DNA from: Lachnospiraceae bacterium
GTDB taxonomy: Bacteria; Bacillota; Clostridia; Lachnospirales; Lachnospiraceae
Direction of reading: 5' to 3'
DNA length: 64,000 bases
Assembly (NCBI GenBank): GCA_910575275.1
Contig: CAJTEE010000001.1
Span: 620,001-684,000, forward strand
Position 1 is the first letter of the stretch. Every line of letters begins with the position of its first letter. The position numbers and the translations under genes were made by a program. Below are positions 15,486 to 24,611 of this stretch, piece after piece. The notes below the pieces were generated by a model. The model was given only the letters and a program-made list of their open reading frames with translations. It made no database searches and was not told where the DNA came from.

Positions 15486-17149
15486 AGCCTGCTCCTTAAG
15501 GCACGCAGCGTCTTCATCACATCATTTCCGCCCCGCCCGAAATATTCATGCAGTTTTTTATATTCCTGAAACAGCGGCTCATACATCGCCGCACGTTTCG
15601 CATCCGGACAAAAGCGTGTTTCATCCACCTGCCCCATCGCCCGGGCCGCATCAAAAATCGTATCATAGCCGCCGGCCTCCGATCCGGCCGCAACGGCCCC
15701 GAACATGGCCGCTCCCAAGGCCGGAGACTGCCCGGCGCTGCCGATTCGGATCTCGCGCCCGCATACATCGGCGTAGACCTGCATCATAAGCGGATTTTTT
15801 TTCGTGATCCCGCCGCAGGCATAAAGCTCCGTGATTGAAACTCCGGCCGTCTCAAACGCCTCCAGGATCACGCGCTGGCCGAAGGCCGTCGCCTCAATCA
15901 GGGCCCGGTAAATTTCCTCCGTCCTCGTGGCAAGCGTAAGGCCCAAAATAAGGCCGGAGAGCTCCGAGTCCACAAGCACCGAACGATTCCCGTTCCACCA
16001 GTCCAGCGCCAAAAGCCCGCTCTCTCCGGGAGAAAGCCTGGCGGCAAGCTCGCTTAAAAGGGCATGCACACTTATATTCCTCTCTGCAGCCGTCTTTTTA
16101 TAGGAAGCCGGAACCTGGTTTTCCACAAACCAGGCCAGCATGTCTCCCACACAAGGCTGGCCCGCCTCATAGCCGTAGAATCCCGGCAGCACGCCGTCCT
16201 CCACCACACCGCAGGTCCCGGGGACCAGACGCTCCGTTTCGCTGCATACGATGTCACAGGTCGAGGTGCCCATGATCATCAAAAGCTTTCCGGGCTCCGT
16301 GATTCCCACGGAAGGGAGAGCCACATGTGCGTCAATGTTTCCGACGCTGACCGCCGTCTGCGGCAAAAGCCCTGTGCGCCTTGCCAGTTCGGAAGAAAGG
16401 CAGCCGGCGCGTGCTCCCTGCGGCAGGATATCGGTCCCGAGCTTTTCTGACGGCACATGCTCTAAAAGTGGATGCAGAGTCTTAAAAAACTCCGCTGACG
16501 GATATCCATCCCTTTTGTGCCACAGGGCCTTATAGCCCGCCGAGGAGGCGCTTCGGCTCTCCTTTCCCGTCAGGACGAGGCAGACCCAGTCGGCGGCATC
16601 CAGGAACCGATCGGCAGCCTGATAAACCTCCGGCGCTTCCTCGCAGATCTCCATTAACTTCGGCAGCATCCATTCGGAACTCACCTTCCCTCCGCACCGC
16701 GCCAAAAACGGTTCACCACGCTCCCTCGCGATTCGGTTCAGCGCATCCGCCTGCCTCTGTGCCGCATGGTGCTTCCACAGCTTTACATAAGCATGCGGAT
16801 TTCTCCGGTACGGCTCCAGCATACAAAGCGGGGTTCCATCTTTTTTTGCGGGAACGACGGTGCAGGAGGTAAAATCCACACCGATGCCGATCACAGCCTC
16901 AGCCCGGACGCCGCTCTCTCTCAGCACGGCAGGGATCGTTTCAAACAGCACGTCAAGATAATCGCCCGGATGCTGAAGCGCCCAGTCCGCTCCCAGAGGG
17001 GTCCCGTCCGGGAGCGCCGTTTCCATGACCCCGTGTGCATATGCACAGACGGCCGAGGCTGCCGTGCTCCCGTCCTTCGTATCCACCAGTACCGCGCGGC
17101 CGGAAAGCGTTCCGAAATCAATTCCTATCGTATATTTTCTCCTGCCCAA
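15482..17149 (-). CDS. araB: Ribulokinase-like FGGY carbohydrate kinase
   Basis: An FGGY-family kinase of about 555 residues that matches L-ribulokinase best. Seen are the N-terminal phosphate loop YTIGIDFGTLSGRAVLVD, GIGVDFTSCTVVP, GNIDAHVALPSVGI, MIMGTSTCDIV and the FGGY-type C-terminal YACGGITKKNPLMMQVYADV. L-ribulokinases typically carry this DFGT-SGRA start. I choose TTG at 17149 because AGGGAGG lies 6 bases upstream. A TTG at 17188 overlapping the murI stop is an alternative that adds 13 residues. No araA or araD lies in the window, so the substrate may be another ketopentose or ketohexose. Confidence 0.8.
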   Translation of the reverse strand: MGRRKYTIGIDFGTLSGRAVLVDTKDGSTAASAVCAYAHGVMETALPDGTPLGADWALQHPGDYLDVLFETIPAVLRESGVRAEAVIGIGVDFTSCTVVPAKKDGTPLCMLEPYRRNPHAYVKLWKHHAAQRQADALNRIARERGEPFLARCGGKVSSEWMLPKLMEICEEAPEVYQAADRFLDAADWVCLVLTGKESRSASSAGYKALWHKRDGYPSAEFFKTLHPLLEHVPSEKLGTDILPQGARAGCLSSELARRTGLLPQTAVSVGNIDAHVALPSVGITEPGKLLMIMGTSTCDIVCSETERLVPGTCGVVEDGVLPGFYGYEAGQPCVGDMLAWFVENQVPASYKKTAAERNISVHALLSELAARLSPGESGLLALDWWNGNRSVLVDSELSGLILGLTLATRTEEIYRALIEATAFGQRVILEAFETAGVSITELYACGGITKKNPLMMQVYADVCGREIRIGSAGQSPALGAAMFGAVAAGSEAGGYDTIFDAARAMGQVDETRFCPDAKRAAMYEPLFQEYKKLHEYFGRGGNDVMKTLRALRSRL

Positions 17150-17184
17150 AAAGGACCTCCCTTCCCGCGCCGTACCGGCCGCTT

Positions 17185-18006
17185 TCAATATTCTTCTATG
17201 TTGATCTTTACGGTCTCCTTTACCTCATCCGGCAGGATCGAGATCGCAAAACCGCGGAATTTTTCTGCCATGTCGCTTACAAAAAATTGGTATTTTTCAC
17301 TCTGCAAAAGCTCCTGTCCCTCGTCGCGGTTCATCTCCATGGACTTTAAAAGCGTCTTTAGCTGAACGGCGGTCTCGTAAGCAGGATTCACCAAGTGCAC
17401 CTCGTTTCCCATGATCCGTGCGATTGTCGATCGGATCAGCGGATAATGGGTACAGCCCAGCACCAGCGTGTCGATATACTTCTCCTTGAGCACGGAGAGG
17501 TACCGCGAGGCGATTTCGTCCGTGACCGTGTCATGCAAAAGCCCCTCCTCCACGAGCGGGACAAAGAGCGGGCATGCCTTTCCGAAGACCTCAACAGACG
17601 GCTTCATCTCCCGCAGGACCTCCTCGTATGTCCCGCTGTCAATGGTCCCGTTCGTCCCGATCACACCGATCTTTCCGTTTTTTGTCGCGGAGACCGCGGC
17701 TCTCGCACCCGCATTGATCACCCCGATGATCGGAATATCCTCATCCTTACGCACCTCGTCGAGTGCATAGGAAGTCGCCGTATTGCAGGCGATCACGATG
17801 GCCTTTACCTCCATCGTCCGTAAGAAACGGATGATCTGCCTGGAAAACCGGATCACGGTCTCTCTGGACTTGCTTCCGTAAGGAAGCCTGGCCGTATCGC
17901 CAAAATAGATCAGTCGCTCCTCGGGAAGCTGGCGCATAATTTCGCGGGCTACCGTGAGCCCGCCGATGCCGGAGTCAAAGACTCCGATTGGTGCATTTTT
18001 ATCCAT
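17185..18006 (-). CDS. murI: Glutamate racemase
   Basis: A 273-residue enzyme that makes D-glutamate for peptidoglycan. The two catalytic cysteines are in AIVIACNTATSYALDE (residue about 74) and DTLVLGCTHYPLI (about 187). The N-terminus PIGVFDSGIGGLTVAREI and YFGDTARLPYGSKS are family signatures. It lies 5 bases downstream of ddl, so the two cell-wall genes form an operon. The stop codon TGA is 36 bases before the chosen ribulokinase start. Confidence 0.95.
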   Translation of the reverse strand: MDKNAPIGVFDSGIGGLTVAREIMRQLPEERLIYFGDTARLPYGSKSRETVIRFSRQIIRFLRTMEVKAIVIACNTATSYALDEVRKDEDIPIIGVINAGARAAVSATKNGKIGVIGTNGTIDSGTYEEVLREMKPSVEVFGKACPLFVPLVEEGLLHDTVTDEIASRYLSVLKEKYIDTLVLGCTHYPLIRSTIARIMGNEVHLVNPAYETAVQLKTLLKSMEMNRDEGQELLQSEKYQFFVSDMAEKFRGFAISILPDEVKETVKINIEEY

Positions 18007-18011
18007 AGCCG

Positions 18012-19076
18012 CTACCTGCCGTATCTCTTTAATGCATGGGTGATCAAATCGTCGATCAGCTTCGCCTTGCTTATCCCCCTAGCTTCCCAGAGCATCGGAT
18101 ACATGCTGATGGCGGTAAAGCCCGGCATCGTATTGATCTCGTTAAAAACGACGCCGCCCTCCTGCTCCACAAAGAAATCCACGCGTGCCAGGCCATAGCC
18201 GTCCACAGCCTTAAAAATCTTCACCGCAGCCTCGCGTACCTGTTCGGCCGCATTGCCCGGAAGGCTCGGGTCGGTCACGGTCCTGGATTCGGAATTATAA
18301 TATTTGGAATCGAAATCATAAAAATCAGCCGCCGCCAGTATTTCGCCGACTCCTGACGCCTGCACCGGCTCGCTTCCGCTTCCGTACACCGCGCATTCGA
18401 TCTCATGCCCCACAATCCTCTCCTCGACGAGAATCCGCCTGTCGTGTGCAGCCGCCTCTAAGAGTCCTTTCTCTAATGCGGCACGGTTTTCCGCACAGGA
18501 TACGCCGCGCGACGAGCCGGCGTTTGACGGCTTTATGAAAACCGGATAGGAAAGCTCTCTTTCCACGCGTCTGCACACGGCCTCCGGATCCGAAAGCTCC
18601 TCCTTCATGACCGGTACATAGGCCGCCTGCCTGATTCCGAGACGTTCAACAAGGATCTTTGTGGACAATTTGTCCATGGACACGGCGGAGGCCAGGACAC
18701 CACAGCCCACATACGGGATTCTTGCAAGCTCAAGGATCCCCTGGACCGTCCCATCCTCCCCGTAAAGGCCGTGCAGCACCGGAAACACCACGTCAACCGG
18801 GATTTTCTGCACCGAGCTGCCATTTATGACGAGCAGGCATTGATCCTGTGCATCCGGGGAGAGGACGGCTCTCGTCCCGCTCTTTACCCAGGAGCCATCT
18901 GCAATCTCCTCTGCTGATTCCACCTTCAGCCAGCGCCCCCCCTCTGTAATACCTACGAGGAGCACGTTATATTTCTCTTTATCAATATTGGCAGCAACAT
19001 TTCGGACGGACATGCAGGAGACCTCATGCTCCGAGGACTGTCCGCCAAAAAGAGCAACCAGATTTTTCCTTTCCAT
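18012..19076 (-). CDS. ddl: D-alanine--D-alanine ligase
   Basis: A 354-residue ATP-grasp ligase joining two D-alanines for the peptidoglycan stem. Motifs: VALFGGQSSEHEVSCMS at the N-terminus, YPVFIKPSNAGSSRGVSCAE (ATP loop), GLARVDFFVE and FNEINTMPGFTAISMYPMLW at the C-terminus. The ATG at 19076 follows AGAAAGGAAACAAAT. The longer open frame (59 extra codons) runs through the promoter region and is rejected. It is the first gene of the operon with murI. Confidence 0.95.
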   Translation of the reverse strand: MERKNLVALFGGQSSEHEVSCMSVRNVAANIDKEKYNVLLVGITEGGRWLKVESAEEIADGSWVKSGTRAVLSPDAQDQCLLVINGSSVQKIPVDVVFPVLHGLYGEDGTVQGILELARIPYVGCGVLASAVSMDKLSTKILVERLGIRQAAYVPVMKEELSDPEAVCRRVERELSYPVFIKPSNAGSSRGVSCAENRAALEKGLLEAAAHDRRILVEERIVGHEIECAVYGSGSEPVQASGVGEILAAADFYDFDSKYYNSESRTVTDPSLPGNAAEQVREAAVKIFKAVDGYGLARVDFFVEQEGGVVFNEINTMPGFTAISMYPMLWEARGISKAKLIDDLITHALKRYGR

Positions 19077-19123
19077 ATTTGTTTCCTTTCTGCAGCTTTC
19101 TAGCCGGTCAAAGCCGGGCTTTC

Positions 19124-19151
19124 GTTTAATTATAGCACAACTGGGAATAAT
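19124..19151 (+). promoter_or_regulatory. Sigma-F-type promoter of spoIIR
   Basis: GTTTA (19124-19128) and GGGAATAAT (19143-19151) are 14 bases apart. They match the Bacillus sigma-F pattern (GywTA and GgnrAnAnTw) at every defined position. In Bacillus, spoIIR is transcribed by sigma-F in the forespore. The site overlaps the ddl promoter on the opposite strand. Confidence 0.6.
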
Positions 19152-19156
19152 TACAA
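19129..19156 (-). promoter_or_regulatory. Promoter of ddl-murI operon
   Basis: TTGTAA and TATAAT with a 16-base spacer on the minus strand, with TGC before the -10 (extended -10). Confidence 0.6.
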
Positions 19157-19188
19157 ATACCAAATACAAAGAATTGGGAGAGGATGCT

Positions 19189-19845
19189 ATGAAAAGAACG
19201 TATAGGATATGCCTGGCTGCCAGCCTTTTTCTGACCGTTTTCCTGACCGCCATGTCCGGCCTGCGACGCCATGATGCCGCCCTCGCCGCACGGATTGCGC
19301 CACAGATTCTTCGCTTTCATGTGATCGCGCACAGTGATTCGGCCGCGGACCAGGCCATAAAGCTGGAAATAAAGGATTTGTTTCTCGAAAGACTCAGGAA
19401 GGAAAGCCTTCCCGACTCAAAAGATGCCGTATACCGCTACATCCTGGAAAATCAGGACATGCTGGAGAAGGAGCTCTCCGCATATCTGGCTTCACAGGGG
19501 TTCCCCTACTGCGCCAGAATCAGCCTCGGGGTATATGAATTCCCTGAAAAAACCTATGGGGACATGACTTTCCCTGCCGGAGAATACGAGGCGGTGCGTG
19601 TGATTCTGGGTAGCGGCCGCGGTAAAAATTTCTGGTGTGTGCTTTACCCGTCCCTTTGCTATCTCGATAGCACGCACGCTATCGTCCCCGACCGGTCGAA
19701 AGAGACCCTGAAATCCCTCCTTTTAGAGGACGATTTTCAGAGCCTCCTGCGTGCTGGACAGCTCGGACGCGGCAAAATCAAGATCCGTTTTCGGCTGGCA
19801 GAGCTGTTTGACGGCAGCCGTTCGGATCCGCCTTCGCCGCGCTGA
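19189..19845 (+). CDS. spoIIR: Stage II sporulation protein R
   Basis: A 218-residue secreted signal protein made in the forespore that triggers SpoIIGA to process pro-sigma-E in the mother cell. After an N-terminal hydrophobic signal (residues about 5 to 22) comes the family hallmark LRFHVIAHSDSAADQAIKLE. Then come GFPYCARISLGVYEFPEKTY, LPAGEYEA-like FPAGEYEAVRVILGSGRGKN and FWCVLYPSLC. The ATG at 19189 follows GGGAGAGGATGCT. The longer open frame overlaps ddl and is not used. It marks the host as an endospore former. The 3' end runs to the convergent hairpin repeat. Confidence 0.93.
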   Translation: MKRTYRICLAASLFLTVFLTAMSGLRRHDAALAARIAPQILRFHVIAHSDSAADQAIKLEIKDLFLERLRKESLPDSKDAVYRYILENQDMLEKELSAYLASQGFPYCARISLGVYEFPEKTYGDMTFPAGEYEAVRVILGSGRGKNFWCVLYPSLCYLDSTHAIVPDRSKETLKSLLLEDDFQSLLRAGQLGRGKIKIRFRLAELFDGSRSDPPSPR

Positions 19846-19865
19846 CAGGCCGAATGGTTCATGCC

Positions 19866-19941
19866 GCCTCCGCTTATATAGGGATCGCGCGCATCCCCCA
19901 GAGGGAGATAGGAAACGACAGATTGCTTTGTCGTTTCCTAT
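19866..19941. repeat. Dispersed hairpin repeat, copy A
   Basis: A perfect 13-bp inverted repeat ATAGGAAACGACA (19908-19920) / TGTCGTTTCCTAT (19929-19941) is flanked by a CCC/GGG mini-stem and the string GATGCGCGCGAT. The same layout in the same order occurs at 29822-29902. It sits between the convergent spoIIR and metallo-hydrolase genes, and the metallo-hydrolase stop codon TAG lies inside one arm. It probably works as a bidirectional terminator. Confidence 0.65.
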
Positions 19942-20780
19942 AAAAGTGGCAGATATTGCTGAATTTTGCGCTCGATCATAGCGCTCCATCCGTCAGGGTT
20001 TACAAAGCAGTCTCTGCTTTCGTCAACCCGGGCTGCCAGAGATAAAATGTCGTAATCATGATTATGGCTCGGGCAGGGAATGTCCACCTTCCATGTCCTG
20101 CACATCTGGAGCTGCTCATAAAATGCCTGATGGAGAGAGCGCGGCAGCCCTGCCTCATCTAGCTCCCGATACGTCAGCCCGTTGATACCGAGTCCCCCGT
20201 GCATCGCGCAGACGACCGGATTTCCATGGTGGGTCGTCTCGATCAAAAATGATGTACAGCCGGGCGTGTGTCCAGGCGTATGCGCAAAGCGGAATACGGT
20301 GCTGCCGATCCGCCAGGGCCTTTCATAATCGTAGCAGCCATGGATCGGGAATTCGGGCGTATGGTCTTCAAAGTGGATCAGATCGCGTCGTTTTTCAAAG
20401 AAAAATACGTCCTCCCGGCCGATGTAGACCTCTGCCTCTGACAGCTTCTGCAGAGGGCCTGCGGCCCCGCAGTGGTCGAAGTGCCCATGAGACAGAAACA
20501 GATACCGGATATCCGTAGGCGAATACCCCAGCAAATGGATGCTGTGGATCAACTGATAAAGCGTCTCGCAAAAGCCGCAGTCAATCAGCACCAAGCCGTC
20601 CCCTGTGTCTATGAGATAACTCGCCACATAGCTGTTTCCCACGTAATACAGATGATCCGCGATTTGGAACGGCTTTTGGTAAATGCTCCACGGCTGTTTC
20701 ATGTATCTGTTTATTTTCTCTGTCAGCGCCTGCAGGCGCTTCTGTGTTTCTTCTACAGACTCTTTTATGATTTTCTTCAT
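19938..20780 (-). CDS. Metallo-beta-lactamase fold hydrolase
   Basis: A 280-residue metallo-hydrolase. The zinc site is visible as SHGHFDHCGA (HxHxDH), followed by the distal ligands in HTPGHTPGCTS and PSHNHDY. The layout resembles class B3-like lactamase-fold enzymes that hydrolyse lactones or thioesters. The N-terminal 25 residues are a charged helix with no signal peptide, so it is cytoplasmic. The last two codons, TTA TAG, are part of the dispersed hairpin repeat. It lies 74 bases downstream of the sigma-54 activator, in the same direction. A shared role with the SLC13 transporter is possible but unproven. Confidence 0.85.
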   Translation of the reverse strand: MKKIIKESVEETQKRLQALTEKINRYMKQPWSIYQKPFQIADHLYYVGNSYVASYLIDTGDGLVLIDCGFCETLYQLIHSIHLLGYSPTDIRYLFLSHGHFDHCGAAGPLQKLSEAEVYIGREDVFFFEKRRDLIHFEDHTPEFPIHGCYDYERPWRIGSTVFRFAHTPGHTPGCTSFLIETTHHGNPVVCAMHGGLGINGLTYRELDEAGLPRSLHQAFYEQLQMCRTWKVDIPCPSHNHDYDILSLAARVDESRDCFVNPDGWSAMIERKIQQYLPLL

Positions 20781-20854
20781 TTCCTGACAGGATCCTTTCT
20801 AAAAAATACTTGCAGCGATTCTTTTACAGGATCTATCTTAAAATGTAGCAAATC

Positions 20855-22756
20855 TTATGCCAATTTTCCTCTGCGCGCCTCGATCTCCTTTAAGCGCCGC
20901 CACAGGGTATTTCTGCTGATCCCCAGCCTCTTAGCCGTTTCCTGCCGGTTTCCCATGCATTCGCGCAGCATCTGCAGGATCTGCTCGTCCGGGTCTTCTT
21001 CTATATAATGTGCTGCCGAAGGCGGCGTTCCCGGCTGCAGCATGGCCCTGCGAACGATCGTGTCTTCAAAAAAAGTGTTCTTTTCCAAAATAATCAGACG
21101 CTCCACGAAGTTTCCAACCTCGCGTACATTGCCCGGCCAGTCGTAGCTTAAAAGAGCCTGCATGGCTGTGTCGGAAAAATGGCTGTTTGGTCTGCCGTTT
21201 TTTTCAAGCAGCCGGTCCAGCAAAAGGGGGATATCCTCTTTCCTCTGCCGCAGGGGAGGCAGATCGAGGCTGAGTACACAGATGCGGTAAAATAGATCTT
21301 CCCGGAAGCTTTTGCCGCGCACTGCCTCCATCAGATTCCGGTTCGTAGCCGCTATCACGCGTACGTCGATCGAGATGGTTCGGTTATCTCCGACCCGTGT
21401 AATTTCCTTTTCCTGGAGGACTCTTAAAAGCTTCGCCTGCAGCTTTAAAGATACCTCGCCGATTTCATCCAGAAAAATCGTGCCCTTATCGGCCAGCTCA
21501 AAAACGCCTGCCTTCCCTTCGTTTCTCGCACCGGTGAACGCCCCCTTCACATACCCGAACAGTTCACTTTCCAGAATGTCCTCCGGCAGCGCCGCACAGT
21601 TGATTGCCACAAAGGGCCCCTGGCTGCGGGGACTCGCCTGATGGAGGCTCTGTGCAAACAGCTCCTTCCCGGTTCCGCTTTCACCCGTAATCAATACCGT
21701 CGAGGAAGACTCCGCGTAAAGCCTTGCGGTCTCAACCGCAGTTTGGAGTGCTGCACTTTTTCCCACAATATCCGAAAAGCTGTAGCGGGCATAGTATCCG
21801 CTCTTTATAATCCCCTTGCGCAGGCTGTTCTCCATGCTGCGAACACTGTCCAGGCTTTCAACCGTTAAAAGCAGCCGGACGATCCGGTTATTAGATAAGA
21901 TTGCGTTTCCGTTAAACAACAGGCGGTATCCCCTGCTGTTCACCGTCTTATTCAGGAGCTTTCCCGCGTGCAGAAGCGGCGCAAGCACACTCTCCTGCAG
22001 CCCCAGCTCCTGCAGGGTCAAGGGCCCTCCTTTTTGTGTTTCCGGGATATGCAGCATATTCTCGGCAATCGCATTTCGCTTTATCACCTTTCCATCCGGT
22101 GTGCAGAACAGGTATCCCTCATGGATATTGGAAAGGATCGTATTGGACGTATTCTGCCATATCTCATTTTCCTTTAAGACTCTCTCATAGTCCATCGCCT
22201 CCCTTGCCGCCTGAAAAAGCGCTTCCTGCGATACCTCCACCCGGAATGCCTGCATTCCCTGGCGTCTGGCCTCCGCCGTGACCGTCGAGCCTCCCACAAT
22301 GCATTGTATGCCTTCCTGCCTCATGCGCCTCACGGCCTCCTGTACAATAAACAAGCTCGGCGCCTGTGTTTTTGCAAATTCGTAATAGCGCACATTGCCG
22401 GGAAAGATCTTTTTATATTCCTGAAATAAGAGCAGCTGCTCAAACCACCCCGCCACTGCTACCTGATCCGTCACGCGGCAGGCCTGCATAATCGGCTTAT
22501 AAAAATCAAAAAAATCATAGTACAGCGGAATCACTAGCGCTGGAAGCAGCCCCTGGAGCCGGACGGCCTGGCCTCCCCGGGCGATAAAAATCCTCGTTCC
22601 TCCCTCAATCAGCTCATGCGCAAGCACATCACAGCCCTGGGGCCCCTCCTGGCTCTGAAAGCATTCGATCGGATATTGATGCTCCGCAAAAAGCCGTTTG
22701 GCTTTCTCAAAGGTCTCGGAATCATCTGCCGTAATGTAACAGATCGTACTGGACAT
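20855..22756 (-). CDS. Sigma-54-dependent transcriptional activator with PrpR-type sensor domain
   Basis: A 633-residue enhancer-binding protein. Residues about 1 to 190 match the propionate-catabolism activator N-terminal domain ([20 protein letters not shown]-type stretch, here at about 45-65). A PAS-like segment follows ([20 protein letters not shown]). The AAA+ domain shows Walker [13 protein letters not shown] at about residue 358, the sigma-54 contact loop GAFTGA near 405, and [14 protein letters not shown] Fis-type helix-turn-helix ends the protein ([20 protein letters not shown]). The start at 22756 follows GGAGGGAAAAAG. It is divergent from an SLC13 transporter gene with a perfect -24/-12 promoter, which is its likely target. 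Confidence 0.92.
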   Translation of the reverse strand: MSSTICYITADDSETFEKAKRLFAEHQYPIECFQSQEGPQGCDVLAHELIEGGTRIFIARGGQAVRLQGLLPALVIPLYYDFFDFYKPIMQACRVTDQVAVAGWFEQLLLFQEYKKIFPGNVRYYEFAKTQAPSLFIVQEAVRRMRQEGIQCIVGGSTVTAEARRQGMQAFRVEVSQEALFQAAREAMDYERVLKENEIWQNTSNTILSNIHEGYLFCTPDGKVIKRNAIAENMLHIPETQKGGPLTLQELGLQESVLAPLLHAGKLLNKTVNSRGYRLLFNGNAILSNNRIVRLLLTVESLDSVRSMENSLRKGIIKSGYYARYSFSDIVGKSAALQTAVETARLYAESSSTVLITGESGTGKELFAQSLHQASPRSQGPFVAINCAALPEDILESELFGYVKGAFTGARNEGKAGVFELADKGTIFLDEIGEVSLKLQAKLLRVLQEKEITRVGDNRTISIDVRVIAATNRNLMEAVRGKSFREDLFYRICVLSLDLPPLRQRKEDIPLLLDRLLEKNGRPNSHFSDTAMQALLSYDWPGNVREVGNFVERLIILEKNTFFEDTIVRRAMLQPGTPPSAAHYIEEDPDEQILQMLRECMGNRQETAKRLGISRNTLWRRLKEIEARRGKLA

Positions 22757-22866
22757 CTTTTTCCCTCCTGTCCTCATAAATGTACCAGACACGCAAAGGA
22801 ATCGCAAGCGAAATGAGACATTTTGTTTTAATATTTTGTTCTATCCAAACATTTTTGTGACATACC

Positions 22867-22884
22867 GTATGGATAAACCCATAC
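22867..22884. promoter_or_regulatory. Inverted repeat upstream of the sigma-54 promoter
   Basis: GTATGG and CCATAC flank a 6-base spacer, 10 bases upstream of the -24 element. It could be an activator or repressor site. Its closeness to the promoter is unusual for an enhancer, which normally lies about 100 bases upstream. Confidence 0.4.
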
Positions 22885-22893
22885 AAACCGAAC

Positions 22894-22909
22894 TGGCATA
22901 CTTTTTGCT
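22894..22909 (+). promoter_or_regulatory. Sigma-54 (-24/-12) promoter
   Basis: TGGCATACTTTTTGCT matches the TGGCAC-n5-TTGCW consensus with the correct GG-to-GC distance. It lies 75 bases upstream of the SLC13 start codon and faces away from the sigma-54 activator gene. Confidence 0.88.
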
Positions 22910-22984
22910 CTATAGTAAAACGCAGCATTCTTTTACAGGAGAGGAGGCAAAAAAGACAATTCAATTACAAAAAGGGGAACAATC

Positions 22985-24277
22985 ATGAGTCCAATGACAA
23001 TTACGTTACTAATCGGAGTGCTTGTTGTGATCAGTTTTATCTGGGGCAGAATCCCATACGGCTTAACCGCCGTGCTGTGCGCGGTGGCCCTCCAGCTTAC
23101 GGGCGTGCTGTCCTTTAACGAGGCCTGGGGCGGCTTCTCCAACAATACCGTTTTTCTGTTTGCGGCAATTTTTGTATTAGGCGCCGGCCTTTCCAAAACC
23201 AGTTTTCTTGCCAATATTCAAAAGCTCGTTGACGGACTCGGCGGAAGCGAGACAAAAATTTCTCTGGTCTGCATCCTCATGGCCGTTGTTTTGGCCATCT
23301 TTATGAATGCAACCTCTGCCACCGCTGCACTCCTGCCGATGATCTCTGCCATCAGCGCCGGAAGCCGGATTCCGCGCAGCCGCCTTTTAATGCCGGTTAC
23401 GGCCGTCGCAGCTATGTGGGTAGGCGTTCTGCCCTTTGGCATGGGCGCCTCCATTTTCTCCCAGAATAACGCCATTCTCGAGGCAATGGGGCAGGCCGGC
23501 ACCTTCGGCTTTTTTGATAATGCCGTTGCCCGGATTCCCATTTTAATCCTGACCACCGCATTCGTCTTCTTTGTTTCCCGTAAGCTGGCTCCGGATTATC
23601 CGGAAACCGTCACGCGGGTAGAGGGCGCCGCAAAGAACGCTTCTGCGAAGGGTTCTTCCGGGCTGAAGCCGTGGCAGGATACGTTAGGACTTGCGATCTT
23701 TTTCGGCACCGTGCTTTGCATGGCTGCCTCCACATGGACCAAATGGCCCGTCTACGATGTTGCCGTGATTGGTGCGGCTCTCATGGTAATCTTTGGCATT
23801 CTCGACGGAAAGGAGGCCTTTAAGGCAATCGACGTACAGACCATCTGCATCTTCGCCGGCATGCTCAGCTATGCAACGGCGCTCTCCGGCACAGGAGCCG
23901 GAGAAGCGATCGCAAACTGGATGCAGGCGACAATGGGAACAGCCATGAATGCATACGTCGTCTCGGCCCTGTTCTTCTTTGTCCCGTTTCTAATGACGCA
24001 GGTGATGAACAATATCGCCGTCGATAATCTTCTCCGCCCGCTGGCCGCCGTCGTATGCGTTGAGCTCGGAATGGATCCCCGCGGCCCGATGATCGCCGTC
24101 ACCGCCGCGGCATGCCTTGCCGTATGTACGCCTATGGCCTGCGCCCCCATGGCACTGATCATGGAGCCCGGCCAGTATAAATTTGTCGATTATCTCAAGC
24201 ATGGCATCCCGGTAGCGATTGTATTTTTTGCCCTGTATATGCTCTGGATGCCGCTCATGTTTCCGCCGTTTGGCTAA
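22985..24277 (+). CDS. SLC13/DASS-family anion permease
   Basis: A 430-residue membrane transporter with about 11 to 12 helices. It is from the divalent anion:Na+ symporter or related CitMHS/arsenite-type branch. Seen are two hairpin regions: MNATSATAALLPMISAISA near residue 108 and TQVMNNIAVDNLLRPLAAVV near 340. The second ends in CLAVCTPMACAPMALIMEPG, as in SLC13 folds. The ATG follows AAAAAGGGGAACAATC. Transcription from the -24/-12 promoter ties it to the PrpR-like activator. The substrate is likely a di- or tricarboxylate, or another organic acid sensed by the activator. Confidence 0.85.
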   Translation: MSPMTITLLIGVLVVISFIWGRIPYGLTAVLCAVALQLTGVLSFNEAWGGFSNNTVFLFAAIFVLGAGLSKTSFLANIQKLVDGLGGSETKISLVCILMAVVLAIFMNATSATAALLPMISAISAGSRIPRSRLLMPVTAVAAMWVGVLPFGMGASIFSQNNAILEAMGQAGTFGFFDNAVARIPILILTTAFVFFVSRKLAPDYPETVTRVEGAAKNASAKGSSGLKPWQDTLGLAIFFGTVLCMAASTWTKWPVYDVAVIGAALMVIFGILDGKEAFKAIDVQTICIFAGMLSYATALSGTGAGEAIANWMQATMGTAMNAYVVSALFFFVPFLMTQVMNNIAVDNLLRPLAAVVCVELGMDPRGPMIAVTAAACLAVCTPMACAPMALIMEPGQYKFVDYLKHGIPVAIVFFALYMLWMPLMFPPFG

Positions 24278-24335
24278 AACCGCCGGATTCGGCGCTGTCC
24301 GCCTGTATCTCCATCCGATTTTTGTGTTCTCTGAA

Positions 24336-24365
24336 ACGGCATAGCCTGCGGCTATGCCGTTTTTG
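24336..24365 (+). terminator. Terminator of the SLC13 gene
   Basis: ACGGCATAGCC and GGCTATGCCGT pair perfectly around TGC, followed by TTTTGT. Confidence 0.9.
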
Positions 24366-24428
24366 TGGATTTTCTGTGAGGAAAATGCTTTTTAGCGGGG
24401 CACCGTGTACAATTTTTACCACTTATCA

Positions 24429-24457
24429 TTGACGCGATTGGACGCATATGGTATTAT
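24429..24457 (+). promoter_or_regulatory. Promoter of the first hybrid kinase
   Basis: TTGACG and TATTAT with a 17-base spacer. About 150 bases lie between it and the start codon. I see no clear further structure in that leader. Confidence 0.65.
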
Positions 24458-24611
24458 GACAAGGATTTTCCGACTTTTGCAGTAAAAATGCGGAAACAAA
24501 GCCAAGCAATACCAACATTCCGAAATAGCGTTTTCCGGAAAAGAGCCTCTGTATACCGGGATCCGCTGTGGTAACTATGGCCGGGAAGCGGTCAGTATGG
24601 AGGACAGGCAT

